DNA of 64,000 bases from Suicoccus acidiformans (GTDB lineage: Bacteria > Bacillota > Bacilli > Lactobacillales > Aerococcaceae). Each line of letters begins with the position of its first letter. Position 1 is the first letter of the stretch. The translations under genes were made by a program, and so were the position numbers. Shown one piece after another: positions 37,484 to 47,700 of the stretch. Location: contig NZ_CP023434.1 of the NCBI RefSeq assembly GCF_003546865.1, forward strand, positions 992,001 through 1,056,000, read 5' to 3'. The notes beneath the pieces are model-generated. The model was not told the origin of the DNA. It did no database searches and saw only the letters and a list, made by a program, of their open reading frames with translations.

Positions 37484-38836
37484 ATGATTTTGGCAAGCTA
37501 TGACATAGTTATTGTTGGGTCCGGTCCTGGAGGATATGTTGCTGCAGAGCATGCCGCAGATCTAGGACTCAGGACAGCTGTCATTGAACGCGAGAGTATT
37601 GGTGGCACTTGTTTAAATGTGGGATGTATCCCTTCGAAGTCGTATCTTGAACATGCGCATTGGATTAATACTTCTCGTCAGGCAAATGATTATGGGATTG
37701 AAGTGACAATCGGGGCAATCGATTTTCCTAAGTTAGTCAGCCGTAAAGATAAGGTAGTCCAAACTCTCCAACATGGCATATTAAACATGTTCAAGCAAAA
37801 AAACATTGATTTCATTGAAGGTGAAGCAAGTTTCAATGAAGCAAAGCAAGTAATCGTGAATGGGCAAGTTATTCAGGCGCGGCATATTTTGCTGGCAACT
37901 GGGAGTCACCCTTTTGTTCCAGATATGCCTGGTATTGATGAAGTGAATTATCAAACGACAGATGAGTTCTTCCAAATGAATGCATTACCTGAGTGCTTAG
38001 TTATTATCGGCGGAGGTGTTATTGCTACTGAACTTGCCTTTGCTATGCAACCTCTAGGCGTGGATGTAACACTCGTGGAAGTTGCACCGGACATTCTGTT
38101 AACTGAAGATGATGATGCACGGAAATTATTAAAAGGCAAATTAAAGAAGATGGGGATTCATATTGAAACGAATGCTTCAATTCAAGAAATAACCCAAGGC
38201 CAAGTGAAAACCACAAAGGGAACGTATCAATTTGACGAATTACTTGTTGCAACAGGGCGTAGACCCAATATAGAGGCCATTCAGCCGTTAAATTTGAAGA
38301 TGGATGGACGCTTTGTCAAAGTTGATGAATATTACCAAACATCCGAAAAGCATATTTATGCGATTGGCGATCTAATTGGCGGGTATCAATTAGCCCATAC
38401 CGCAAGCGCAGAGGGGATTCGTGCCATTCAAGCCATCGCCCAGCAACGAACTTTACCACTTCAAGCAGAGGAGGTTCCTCGTTGCGTATATACTAGCCCT
38501 GAAATCGCAAGTTTTGGCTTATCCCAGGATGATGCTCAAGCATCAGGCTATGACGTTGCGGTGAATATGTTACCCTTATCAATTAATGGTCGGGCGATTG
38601 CGAGTGGTGAAACAGATGGTATGATAAAGATTATTAGTGAGAAAGTATATGGACAAATTCTTGGTGCGGTCGTGGTGTCAGAAAATGCAACTGAAATGAT
38701 TCATCATTTAATGGGTGTGGCTCATAGTGAAGGAACGATTGAAGAAGTTGCATCGATGGTCTACGCTCACCCAACACTTTCAGAATTAACGGCAGATGTC
38801 GCAAAAGGGATTGTAGGAACGTTGAATTCTAACTAA
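37484..38836 (+). CDS. acoL: Dihydrolipoamide dehydrogenase (E3)
   Basis: A 450-residue flavoprotein disulfide reductase that re-oxidises the lipoyl arm of the complex and reduces NAD. It has the FAD motif GSGPGGYVAA (12-21), the redox pair in GGTCLNVGCIPSKS (Cys43, Cys48), the NAD-binding GGGVIATEL, and the dimer-interface histidine in VYAHPTLSE. There is no N-terminal lipoyl domain. It lies between the ClpB-like gene and acoA with 11- and 13-base gaps and good Shine-Dalgarno sites. Confidence 0.92.
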   Translation: MILASYDIVIVGSGPGGYVAAEHAADLGLRTAVIERESIGGTCLNVGCIPSKSYLEHAHWINTSRQANDYGIEVTIGAIDFPKLVSRKDKVVQTLQHGILNMFKQKNIDFIEGEASFNEAKQVIVNGQVIQARHILLATGSHPFVPDMPGIDEVNYQTTDEFFQMNALPECLVIIGGGVIATELAFAMQPLGVDVTLVEVAPDILLTEDDDARKLLKGKLKKMGIHIETNASIQEITQGQVKTTKGTYQFDELLVATGRRPNIEAIQPLNLKMDGRFVKVDEYYQTSEKHIYAIGDLIGGYQLAHTASAEGIRAIQAIAQQRTLPLQAEEVPRCVYTSPEIASFGLSQDDAQASGYDVAVNMLPLSINGRAIASGETDGMIKIISEKVYGQILGAVVVSENATEMIHHLMGVAHSEGTIEEVASMVYAHPTLSELTADVAKGIVGTLNSN

Positions 38837-38849
38837 GGAGGAAATATCA

Positions 38850-39893
38850 ATGGAAAGACAAACTAAACCTCAAGAAGAACGTGTAAGAGAAGCTAGACTA
38901 GCGACGAGCACTGATATTGATATTCAAACTCAAGCGATATCTAAAGACGATGCTAAATGGATGCATAAGAATATGAATGATATCCGCAATTTTGAAGATG
39001 AAGTGCATCGCTTTTTCGCTCAGGGAGCTATCCCAGGCTTTGTTCACTTGTATGCTGGTCAAGAAGCCATTGCAACAGGTATTTGTGCGCATTTAACCGA
39101 TGAAGACTATATCACTTCTACTCACCGGGGACATGGGCACTGTATTGCTAAAGGGTGCGATTTAAATGGTATGATGGCTGAGATTTACGGCAAAGCCACC
39201 GGCCTTGGCAAAGGTAAAGGTGGTTCCATGCATATTGCTGACCTTGACGTAGGAATGTTAGGTGCTAATGGGATGGTTGGGGGAGGTTTTGGTCTCGGTT
39301 TAGGAGCTGGTCTTCGCAACAAGTATCTTGAAACAGATAATGTCGCAGTTGTGTTCTTTGGTGATGGTGCTTCAAATGAAGGGGTTTTCCATGAATGTCT
39401 TAATATGGCGAAAATTTGGAATATTCCAGTCATTTTTGTTTGTGAAATGAACTATTTTGCTGAATCGACACCGCAATGGTATTCATCAGCATCTGAAACA
39501 ATTGCTGAACGGGCTGCTGCTTATAATATGCCAGGTATTCGTGTCAACGGGAAAGATATTACCGAAGTGTATAAAGTGGCGGGTGAAGCGATTCAACGGG
39601 CGCGTAATGGGGAAGGGCCAACTCTTATAGAATGTGTTACTTATCGTAATTATGGTCACTTTGAAGGAGACGAACAGAAATATAAGAGCAGAGATGGTCT
39701 TGAAAAAGAACTCGCTGAAACTGACCCAATTGTTGAATTTAGAAAATATATGGTCGAAAATAATATCTTTACTGATGAAGAAATTGATCAAATTGAAGAA
39801 GAGTCACGCAAAGATATTGAGGCTGCTATAGAGTTTGCCGAAAAAAGTCCTGAACCTGATCCAGAATCACTCTATGAAGATGTTTATGCTTAA
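38850..39893 (+). CDS. acoA: Acetoin dehydrogenase E1 alpha subunit
   Basis: A 347-residue thiamine-diphosphate enzyme subunit. The cofactor motif is GDGASNEG (171-178). The run HLYAGQEAIATGICAHL and STHRGHGHCIAKG is the type seen in acetoin dehydrogenases rather than pyruvate dehydrogenases. With acoB it cleaves acetoin to acetaldehyde and passes the acetyl group to lipoate. A GGAGG site precedes the ATG. The first 30 residues form a polar, probably flexible extension. Confidence 0.88.
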   Translation: MERQTKPQEERVREARLATSTDIDIQTQAISKDDAKWMHKNMNDIRNFEDEVHRFFAQGAIPGFVHLYAGQEAIATGICAHLTDEDYITSTHRGHGHCIAKGCDLNGMMAEIYGKATGLGKGKGGSMHIADLDVGMLGANGMVGGGFGLGLGAGLRNKYLETDNVAVVFFGDGASNEGVFHECLNMAKIWNIPVIFVCEMNYFAESTPQWYSSASETIAERAAAYNMPGIRVNGKDITEVYKVAGEAIQRARNGEGPTLIECVTYRNYGHFEGDEQKYKSRDGLEKELAETDPIVEFRKYMVENNIFTDEEIDQIEEESRKDIEAAIEFAEKSPEPDPESLYEDVYA

Positions 39894-39926
39894 ACAATCT
39901 AAAAGAAAAACAAAGGAGAGATAATC

Positions 39927-40958
39927 ATGGCTAGAGAAACAACATTTATGAATGCAATCAATGAAGCGTTGGATCAGGCAATGGAGAAAGATGACCGTGT
40001 CTTTCTTATGGGAGAGGACATATACGGGGGTACACAAGTTGAACATTTGGAAGAAGCTAATGAAGATGCTTGGGGTGGTGTTTTCGGAGTAACAAAAGGC
40101 TTAGGACCTAAGTATGGGTACAAGCGTGTTATTGATGTTCCCCTATCTGAACATGGTTATATGAGTGCGGCTGTTGGTGCGGCCGTTACAGGATTAAGAC
40201 CTATTCCGGAACTTATGTTTAATGATTTTCTGGGTTGGTGTTTCGACGCAGTCTTAGGGCAAGGTTCTAAGATGCGTTATATGTTTGGAGGAAAGGCTAA
40301 AGTTCCTGTCACAGTGCGTACGAGTCACGGGGCTGGGGCTAGTGCAGCTGCACAACACTCGGGCTCTTATTATGGAATTTTGGGCAGTATTCCAGGAATT
40401 AAAGTAGTAGTTCCAGCGACTCCATATGATGCGAAAGGACTGCTCCTTGCATCGATTGAGGATGATAATATGTGCTTCTTCTTTGAAGACAAGACATTAT
40501 ATGGACTTAAAGGCGAAGTACCGGAAGACTATTACACGGTTGAAATCGGAAAAGCAAATGTCGTTGAAGAAGGTGACGACTTAACAATTGTAACTATTGG
40601 CAAAATGCTATTTGTAGCCTTAGAAGTTCGTGAAGCTTTAGCTGAACAAGGGGTTTCGGTTGAAGTAATCGATTTGAGAACCGTAGCTCCTTGGGATCAA
40701 GCAACGATTATTGAATCGGTTAAGAAAACCGGAAGATTAATCGTAATTGATGAAGCGAATCCACATAATAATACCGCAACTGATATTGCATCTGTTGTTG
40801 GCCAGGAAGCTTTTGACTATCTTGATGGCCCTATCAAAACAGTGACAGCTCCTAACACGCCTGTCCCATTTGCTAGTAATTTGGAACAGCTTTATATCCC
40901 AGATGCTGACAAAGTCATGCGTGAATGTGCCGAAATAATCGATGATTTAAAAGTTTAG
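39927..40958 (+). CDS. acoB: Acetoin dehydrogenase E1 beta subunit
   Basis: A 343-residue transketolase-like beta subunit that completes the E1 heterotetramer. It opens NEALDQAMEKDDRVFLMGEDI, shows PLSEHGYMSAAVGAA and RTSHGAGASAAAQHS, and ends with the C-terminal domain around VIDLRTVAPWD. Length and order are standard for the family. It lies 33 bases after acoA behind an AAAGGAGAG site. Confidence 0.9.
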   Translation: MARETTFMNAINEALDQAMEKDDRVFLMGEDIYGGTQVEHLEEANEDAWGGVFGVTKGLGPKYGYKRVIDVPLSEHGYMSAAVGAAVTGLRPIPELMFNDFLGWCFDAVLGQGSKMRYMFGGKAKVPVTVRTSHGAGASAAAQHSGSYYGILGSIPGIKVVVPATPYDAKGLLLASIEDDNMCFFFEDKTLYGLKGEVPEDYYTVEIGKANVVEEGDDLTIVTIGKMLFVALEVREALAEQGVSVEVIDLRTVAPWDQATIIESVKKTGRLIVIDEANPHNNTATDIASVVGQEAFDYLDGPIKTVTAPNTPVPFASNLEQLYIPDADKVMRECAEIIDDLKV

Positions 40959-40982
40959 GAATAACAGAAAAGGGGTGAGAGA

Positions 40983-42212
40983 ATGGCAACGAAAATTGTA
41001 ATGCCAACACTCGGCTTAACAATGACCGAAGGAACCATTGATGAATGGCTAGTCTCTGAAGGTGATTCAGTTTCTAAAGGCGACCCCGTTGCTTCAATCA
41101 GTTCAGAAAAACTATCGGCTGATGTAGAAGCACCTGAAGATGGGGTTGTGCTAAAAATTGTAGCTGACGAAGGTGACACCGTTCCTATTAAAGAAGCTAT
41201 GGCCTATATTGGTGAAGAAGGCGAGACGATTGATGTAAGTAATGATGTAAAGGATAAGACTGAAAACAAACAACAAACCGAAGTGCAAGCACCAGAAAAG
41301 CAAGTGACCAAGAAAGAAGTAGCGGAAGACTATGAATCAAAAGAGGGGGGACGTATCTTCATTACTCCGCTCGCACGTAAGATGGCTGCTGAGAAAGGTT
41401 ATGATATCAGCAAAATTAATGGCACAGGTGGTAATGGCCGAATTACACGTAGGGATATAGAAAGATATGTTCCAGAACAGGATGCTATAGAGAGCAAAGC
41501 AGTTTCTGTGGAAAGTGAAGAAATCGGTGCTGGCTTAACAGGTATGCGTAAGACAATTGCTCAACGGATGGTCCGCAGCTTACAGACAACCGCTCAAGTG
41601 ACGATTCATGCCAAAGCGGATGTTACCAGCTTAATGGCTTTTAGAAAAGATATGAAAGCAAAGGTGAATGTGCCACTCGACCGAGGACAATTGAGCATAA
41701 ATACGCTTATCACGCGGGCAACAATTTTGGCTTTGAAAGAGACGCCTGAAATGAATGGTTGGTACGCCAATGGCTCGTATGAGCAAATTGAAGAAATACA
41801 TATCGGACAAGCTGTATCTGTGGATGATGGGTTAGTAGTTCCGGTTGTGAAATATGCCGGCAAAATGAATTTAACTGAACTCGGCAGTGCTTTGTCAGAT
41901 GTGGCGACACAAGCTCGTCAGGGCACATTGTCTGGTGACTTATACGGCGGTTCTACTTTCACAATTACTAACTTAGGTCATTCAGGTATAGAATACTTCA
42001 CACCCATTATTAATAGTCCAGAAATAGGTATTCTAGGGGTAGGAGCAATTCAATCAGAACTAGGTTTTGATGAGAACAAAGAAGTAGTTGAATTAGTGAA
42101 ATTAGGCTTAAGTTTAACCTTTGACCACCAGATTATTGATGGCTCAGAAGCAGCCGATTTTCTAGCGTTAATTATTTCCTTCCTAGAAGATCCATATCGT
42201 TTAGTACTTTAA
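40983..42212 (+). CDS. acoC: Acetoin dehydrogenase E2 acetyltransferase
   Basis: A 409-residue dihydrolipoamide acyltransferase. Residues 1-78 are one lipoyl domain with Lys43 in SSEKLSAD; a charged linker follows; the E1/E3-binding domain lies at about 118-155 (ITPLARKMAAEKG, NGRITRRDI); the catalytic domain has the HxxxDG motif in FDHQIIDGSEA (His382, Asp386). It forms the core of the complex and gives acetyl-CoA. It is the last gene of the operon and is followed by a strong terminator that also marks a group II intron insertion. Confidence 0.9.
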   Translation: MATKIVMPTLGLTMTEGTIDEWLVSEGDSVSKGDPVASISSEKLSADVEAPEDGVVLKIVADEGDTVPIKEAMAYIGEEGETIDVSNDVKDKTENKQQTEVQAPEKQVTKKEVAEDYESKEGGRIFITPLARKMAAEKGYDISKINGTGGNGRITRRDIERYVPEQDAIESKAVSVESEEIGAGLTGMRKTIAQRMVRSLQTTAQVTIHAKADVTSLMAFRKDMKAKVNVPLDRGQLSINTLITRATILALKETPEMNGWYANGSYEQIEEIHIGQAVSVDDGLVVPVVKYAGKMNLTELGSALSDVATQARQGTLSGDLYGGSTFTITNLGHSGIEYFTPIINSPEIGILGVGAIQSELGFDENKEVVELVKLGLSLTFDHQIIDGSEAADFLALIISFLEDPYRLVL

Positions 42213-42327
42213 AAAGCCTAAAAGCTTAGGCGCACACTTAATATGTGTGTCGAAGTTTTTGCTTTTGCAAGCTTAATACTAAATGCTATTTATCCTAATT
42301 CCCCTAAAATATAATATCTACAATTAG

Positions 42328-42366
42328 GTCGATAACATCAACGTTTTTTGATGTTATCGACTTTTT
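42328..42366 (+). terminator. aco operon terminator and intron target
   Basis: A perfect 14-bp stem (42328-42341 with 42348-42361) with a 6-base loop is followed by T5. Group II intron sequence begins at 42368, two bases after the T run. A weaker hairpin pair lies at about 42217-42255. Confidence 0.9.
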
Positions 42367-42367
42367 A

Positions 42368-43830
42368 GTGCGCCCGGCATGGGCGATAACTCGGTGGTGA
42401 AAGTCCACTGCAGGCTTGGTAGCAGGAACTGCTAGCTGAAGGCAAGGATATCCATCGTAAGGCGGAATCTGAAGGAAGCCGGTGGCAAATACTTGCGCTG
42501 ACGAACAGAAACTTTATATCAAGGCTGAGGCAGATGGATGGCTTGCTAAACAAAGCGAACTCCGATACTACACGAAATCTGTAGCAGTAAATAAAGCAGC
42601 GACATGAGTAGAAAGTTATCGCGCTTACCCGGGGAGGTCTCATGGGCGTCATAAGATGTAGTAATAACGAATCATGAGAAGTCAGCAGCAGCCATAGTAG
42701 GTAACAAAGTTACTGAAGGGGTGAACAACAATTCATCTTGAAGTAGACAAGGAGGTAGACGTTGACTCCTCAATTACCGAAAACACCCGCGATTAAGTTC
42801 AAATAAGGGGCGACCCAATGTGGAGGGATAGGGCTGGAAGCCGAAAGAGTAAACATTGGGGTCAAGGACGACACTAAGACTATGAAGAGCCAAGATAATA
42901 TTTCTGAACGATGAATAAACCTCATGGCAACACCAGAAAACTTACAACTGGCATGCGAAAAGGTTTATGCAAATAAAGGAGCTCCTGGTATGGATGGGGT
43001 GACCGTTGATGATATTGAAGAACATATATCGGAATATGGCTCAGCTATTCTTTGGAAAGTGAAGGATGGAAGCTATCAACCCTTACCTGTAAAGGGGGTA
43101 TATATCCCGAAAGAGAATGGAGCTAAACGAGTGTTAGGCATCCCGGTAGTTCGAGACCGTATCGTCCAACAGATGATATTCTTGTGTACTGCGAAACACT
43201 TAAACAAGCGAACTTCATAAAATATATAATTGGCAAAAGATTAGAGGAAGTTGGGCTAGAAATGCATCCAACTAAGACAAAAATCATATACTGTCAAGAT
43301 AAAGATAGAGTTGCCGATTTTAGCGAAATTAAATTCGAATTTCTAGGATATGAATTCCGAAAACGGATGATGAAAAATAGGTACAGAAAGCCAATACTCA
43401 ACTTCACCCCGGCAGTAAGTCCCAATTCCCAAAAGAAATTTAGGAATAGTATCCGGGAACTGAGACTACCTTCAAGGAGTGGGACACTGCTAAGCATGAT
43501 AGCCGAAGAAATTAATCCTAAAGTTCGTGGTTGGTTAAACTATTTCAAGAAATACAATCCGAGCCAAGTTAAGCAGAGTATGAACTGGTTAAAGAGAATA
43601 CTTGTGGACTGAGTCATGAATAAGTTTAAACGATTCAGAGGGCATAAGAAAGAGCCAGTGAATGGATCAAAGGATTTAATCAGAGGGAAGCTGACCTATT
43701 TGTGCATTGGCAAATGGGCTGGCTACCATCATGGTAAGGGAAATAACAAGAGTCATATGAATCGAGAGGTTCACATACGGTGCTGTGAGAGCTTTCAGGG
43801 GAAATTAGGTTATAGTTTTCATAGCATAAA
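42368..43830 (+). mobile_element. Group IIC-type intron, decayed
   Basis: The 5' end GTGCGCCCGGCATGGGC and inner runs such as GGAATCTGAAGGAAGC and TTACCCGGGGAGGTCT are of the bacterial class C ribozyme type. Insertion right behind a terminator hairpin is the habit of that class. The encoded reverse transcriptase is broken. A domain V-like hairpin lies near 43749-43784 (the GAG near its base and tip are visible) but has mismatches in the lower stem. Domain VI and the exact 3' end are blurred, so the right boundary is a guess (about 43,800-43,835). Confidence 0.8.
42882..43737 (+). pseudogene. Broken group II intron reverse transcriptase/maturase
   Basis: Reading from the likely ATG at 42882, the protein meets TGA at 42912-42914, then runs through the N-terminal reverse transcriptase part (KGAPGMDGVTVDD, YIPKENGAKRVLGIP). 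At about 43170-43174 it jumps out of frame from VRDRIVQQ straight to DDILVYCETL. The piece between, which holds the first catalytic Asp and the YA of the YADD box, is deleted. The thumb and maturase part follow in the new frame until TGA at 43610-43612, where Trp is expected. A one-base loss near 43645 shifts the rest; restored, it ends HWQMGWLPSW at 43737. No active enzyme can be made. Confidence 0.88.
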
Positions 43831-44683
43831 CACCTCTCTATAGTATTTATATGTCACATATATTATAACCCGAAAAGGTGTTTATGTTTTTTATCGAGTT
43901 AATTCCTTTAATACCAATGGTTTGTCTGTTTTAGATGTTTCATGTTCGAGATATTACTGAAGGCAATTGTAGAGAGGAAGTTCTTGTATAGCGCTTAGCA
44001 GTCCTATGCGAATTTCAACTTTGTAGATTATGGTTCAAGTAGCACAATCTTTCTTGGCTCTCAAGAAGGGAGTTCGAATATAGCAATTAAAGGTAATCTG
44101 ATGGATTTAGATTTCTGACTTAGGGGTGACGCATGCTTTAAATGTTTGTGTATGCAAGCGTAATGGCATGCGTTTCGGATTCAAATTCGCATCTGAGAGG
44201 GTGTGCTAATACTAACTTGCACTTCATATCTAGGAAGGTCCGTCGTTAAGAGATTAATCATAACAGACGAGATTAGGCCTGTGATGGCAAGGAAGTTTTA
44301 TGATGAGTGGGAATACAAGGGCCTTTGCCTTGGAAAGTTCCCATTTCAGGTGTATAAGTATCTCGCAAACTTATTTCAAAAGCTGGGTAAAGTTAGGTTA
44401 TTAGACTAGACTGGCAAGAAGTAGTATCGAGAGCTTTATTTTTGCTGTAATGTCATTGATTCCTGTTGCAGGGGGTATTTTATTCCATCTCAAAAGTTAT
44501 TTTTCGAAGATAGGATTATAAATTATGAGAAGCAACAATGGGGGGACATGTATTTGTTCCATTAAATGGTTAAGAAGAGCTATAAATCGTTATGGTGGCG
44601 CTATCATCTTCATTCGAAACTTTAGGGAAACAGAAAAATGACTTTTGGAAATAATTCTATAAAATAGTATAATATACAATGTA
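43831..44683. other. Decayed gene debris between intron and adhesin
   Basis: No intact gene is seen. A long-armed inverted repeat (CATAAACACCT at about 43825 and AGGTGTTTATG at about 43877) with a T run may be a terminator or an element end. Short peptide-like pieces remain, such as one reading YGSSSTIFLGSQ around 44030, a 68-codon frame at 44203-44409 containing RPVMARKFYDEWEYKG, and a hydrophobic tail MSLIPVAGGILFHL ending near 44520. They lie in different frames and none could be assigned to a family. Confidence 0.5.
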
Positions 44684-44711
44684 TTGACACTTTTAAGCGA
44701 TGTGTTATAAG
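44684..44711 (+). promoter_or_regulatory. Promoter of the giant adhesin gene
   Basis: A perfect TTGACA (44684-44689) is followed 16 bases later by TATAAG (44706-44711). The leader to the ATG is about 80 bases, with AAAGGAG 8 bases before the start. Confidence 0.75.
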
Positions 44712-44799
44712 ATGTCATAGATTAGTTACAATTATGCCAGTGAGTGCGACTGTTCGGGCTGGTGTTCTCTTCATTTAAATACCCAAAGGAGTAGTGGAA

Positions 44800-47700
44800 A
44801 TGTTAGGTAAGAATAATTATCAGAAGAAATTTGAGCAACAGAGTGATAAAGGGCATCGCTATGCTTTAAAGAAATTGAGTGTAGGTGTGGTTTCTATTGC
44901 GGTATCATCTTTCTTTTTTGTGTCACTAGGTGTCCAGCAAGTACAGGCGATGACGGGACAACCGGAAGTGGCAACAGGGACTTTGGGGACTCCTGAGGAT
45001 ATTGGGTCTACTCCTCAAGGAGGATTTTCGGAGCCTGAAACAGCTGACACAGGAACAGACACGGAGGACAGTTCATTCGGCGTGGAAACGAACAATGCAG
45101 GGGCAGCGGGCTTGTCGGATGAACTTCAATTTCAAACCTTTGCGACACCAGAAGGTCAGTCAGGGGAAAGTGAATCTACAGATGGCCCGAGGCCGATTGA
45201 AGAGAAGGTGGAAGGCGGGACTCTTGACACATATAAAGAACAGAACGTCGAAATCCAAGAGACCGAGTCTGAAGTTACGACACAAGAAGCGGCCGATGCA
45301 CAAGTGGCAAGCCCAGTCCCAAAGCCGGAGTACGGGGTGCAAATCCGCTACCAAGCCACCTATAAAGAAGAGTATCAGGATGAAGTGGGTAATACACAAT
45401 TTCGAGACAGAATCATAGACCTTTCCCAGCCTTATCAAGCTACCTTTAGCCAGGAGGTCTTTGAAAACGGTCTCCATGGTAAAAACGTAGACATCACTTC
45501 TCCGCAGATCGATGGCTATACACCTGATCAAGCGACGGTGACCTTATCCAAAGAAACTTGGAAGGATGCAAAGAGTGGGGAATTCCAATCAACGACGGAC
45601 ACACCCAAAGTGATCATCGTTGAATACAAGCCAGATCAGGTTCAATTTAAGGTTCGCCACTGGTTGCAACGCTTTGACCAAGGTGGCCGCCCTGTCTATG
45701 ACCAATTGAATGCGGCTTATTATGCAGATCCTAAGAAGGTTAAACCACTTTTAATTGAAGGCACCCAAGTCCTTGAGTCTACGACAACCAACTCAGATGG
45801 CTCTGTGACTGAGAATTGGCGGACAGTGGGTGAAGATGAGCAACTTACGAAAGATATGACAATTAAGTCCGGGCTGCGTTATCGTGAGACAGGAAAAGAA
45901 GCAAACTTACCTGAGCGAAAAATCATTTTCGATGGAGATCATACCATTCAAACCGGTCTCGTAGGAGAAGAGGTTGAAGCTTTAGGCTTGCCCATCCAAG
46001 GTTTCACGGCTGAACGACCAACGCTCACTGTTCTACCCCAAAACACTCAGGATGCCGAGACAGGTGAAATCCAGTATGTCTTAGACCTTCGCTACCGTCG
46101 TAACAACTACACGGTAAACTTTGATTCGGGAACGCCAGCTTTAAAGATTCGTAACATGCAACACTATTACGATGCGCCACTCCTAACCATGCAAGAACGA
46201 GGCGACCAAGTTCCTTTCCGTCGAGGCTATATCTTCACTGGCTGGGAGGCCTATGACGAAGAAGGGAACCTGATGCCTGAGTTGGCAGGCTACAACCCCT
46301 ATACAGGAGATAGGAGCAAGATGGCTGACCCTAATCAAGTGGTGGTCATGCCAGCCCATGATGTCACGTTTAAGGCTTTATGGAAAGCGGATGAGAATGC
46401 CTCTTATTCGATTCATTTCTGGGCGGAAAACCCTGATTGGAAGGAAGGCGACAATCCGGCCGACCGTTGGGACTATGTTGGGCGTAAGCTAGGAACGGGT
46501 ACCACCGATACCGAGGCGGACTTATCAACGATCACAGCAGGGCAATTGGACTGGCCGGATATTGATCCAGTAGACGAGAACGACCCATTTGAGTTTGCTA
46601 AATACTACACCCTGAACCAAGAGGAATCCAACCAGGCCAATGCCGGTAAGACTATTGATGGGGATGGATCGACCTCCTACAACCTTTACTATGATCGTAA
46701 GGTTTATACCTTGATTTTTGGGAGGGCACTCCACCAAAGCTCTGCATATCAATTTAACCCAACCATTACCATGGATGGGGTCAAATATGAACCCATCAAT
46801 CCTTATGATGTCTATCGTCGCAAGGTGAAGTTTGGCCAGACCCTAGTAGTGGGTGAAGACTGGCCTAACCAAAACCAGATTGAGGGTTGGCCAGCGAGAA
46901 TGAACAACAATGGCTGGTATCTTTATGGTGCAAAGGGGCCTGTAGATTACCGGGATGCCCCACCTTACACTTTGAATAAGGAGCAGTTTATTCAACATGG
47001 CCCCTATGAAAATAAGGCACTTGGCATCCTAATGCAGCCGGATGAAATCTATCTTGGAATTATGGCAGGAACAAATACAGTACCGGTTCACTTCGCATAT
47101 AATATCGAAACAGTGGAATCTGCCCAAGCTCGTTACGAGGCTCAGATTCAAGGAAAGGCTATACCTGACCCTGTTTATGTCACTGACCCAAGTGTTATTG
47201 AAAATGGCATTCGAAATGATACGAGCGCCCCTGCATATAAGTTCCCCGGCCCTGAAGTGGATGGTTTTACCTTAGTTAATCCGCGTCAAGGAGCAATAAC
47301 AGTTAAAGGTGCTAATAGATGGGCTGCGCAAGGCTTAGAAGAAAAGTACGGTCCCTATATTGCTGTTGGGGAAAATGGTGTGCGATACAGTGAGAATAGG
47401 ACTGTTGACTATTACTATCAACGCAAGATATCTCACGTTGAGTTTATCCCGGACTCTACCAAGCCTAATGTGAGATATGGCCTAGACCAAAGTCTACCTA
47501 ATGTCAATTCGGATAACACCTTGTCCCTGGCTTACCAGACCGACTTGACCAAGATTGACCTGCCAACCATGCCCAAGTATCCAGATCCAATAGACATCCC
47601 AAGCCTGCCACCTAGCCAGCCTGGTCCAGATGCGCCAGCTGAGGTCCAGGCTGAATATGAGGCAGCTATGCAACAATACCAACAAGCCAAAGCTGCTTAT

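Noticed and set aside
44203-44409. Small gene of 68 codons
   Set aside because: No ribosome binding site or recognisable domain; it lies in a tract of mixed-frame gene fragments.
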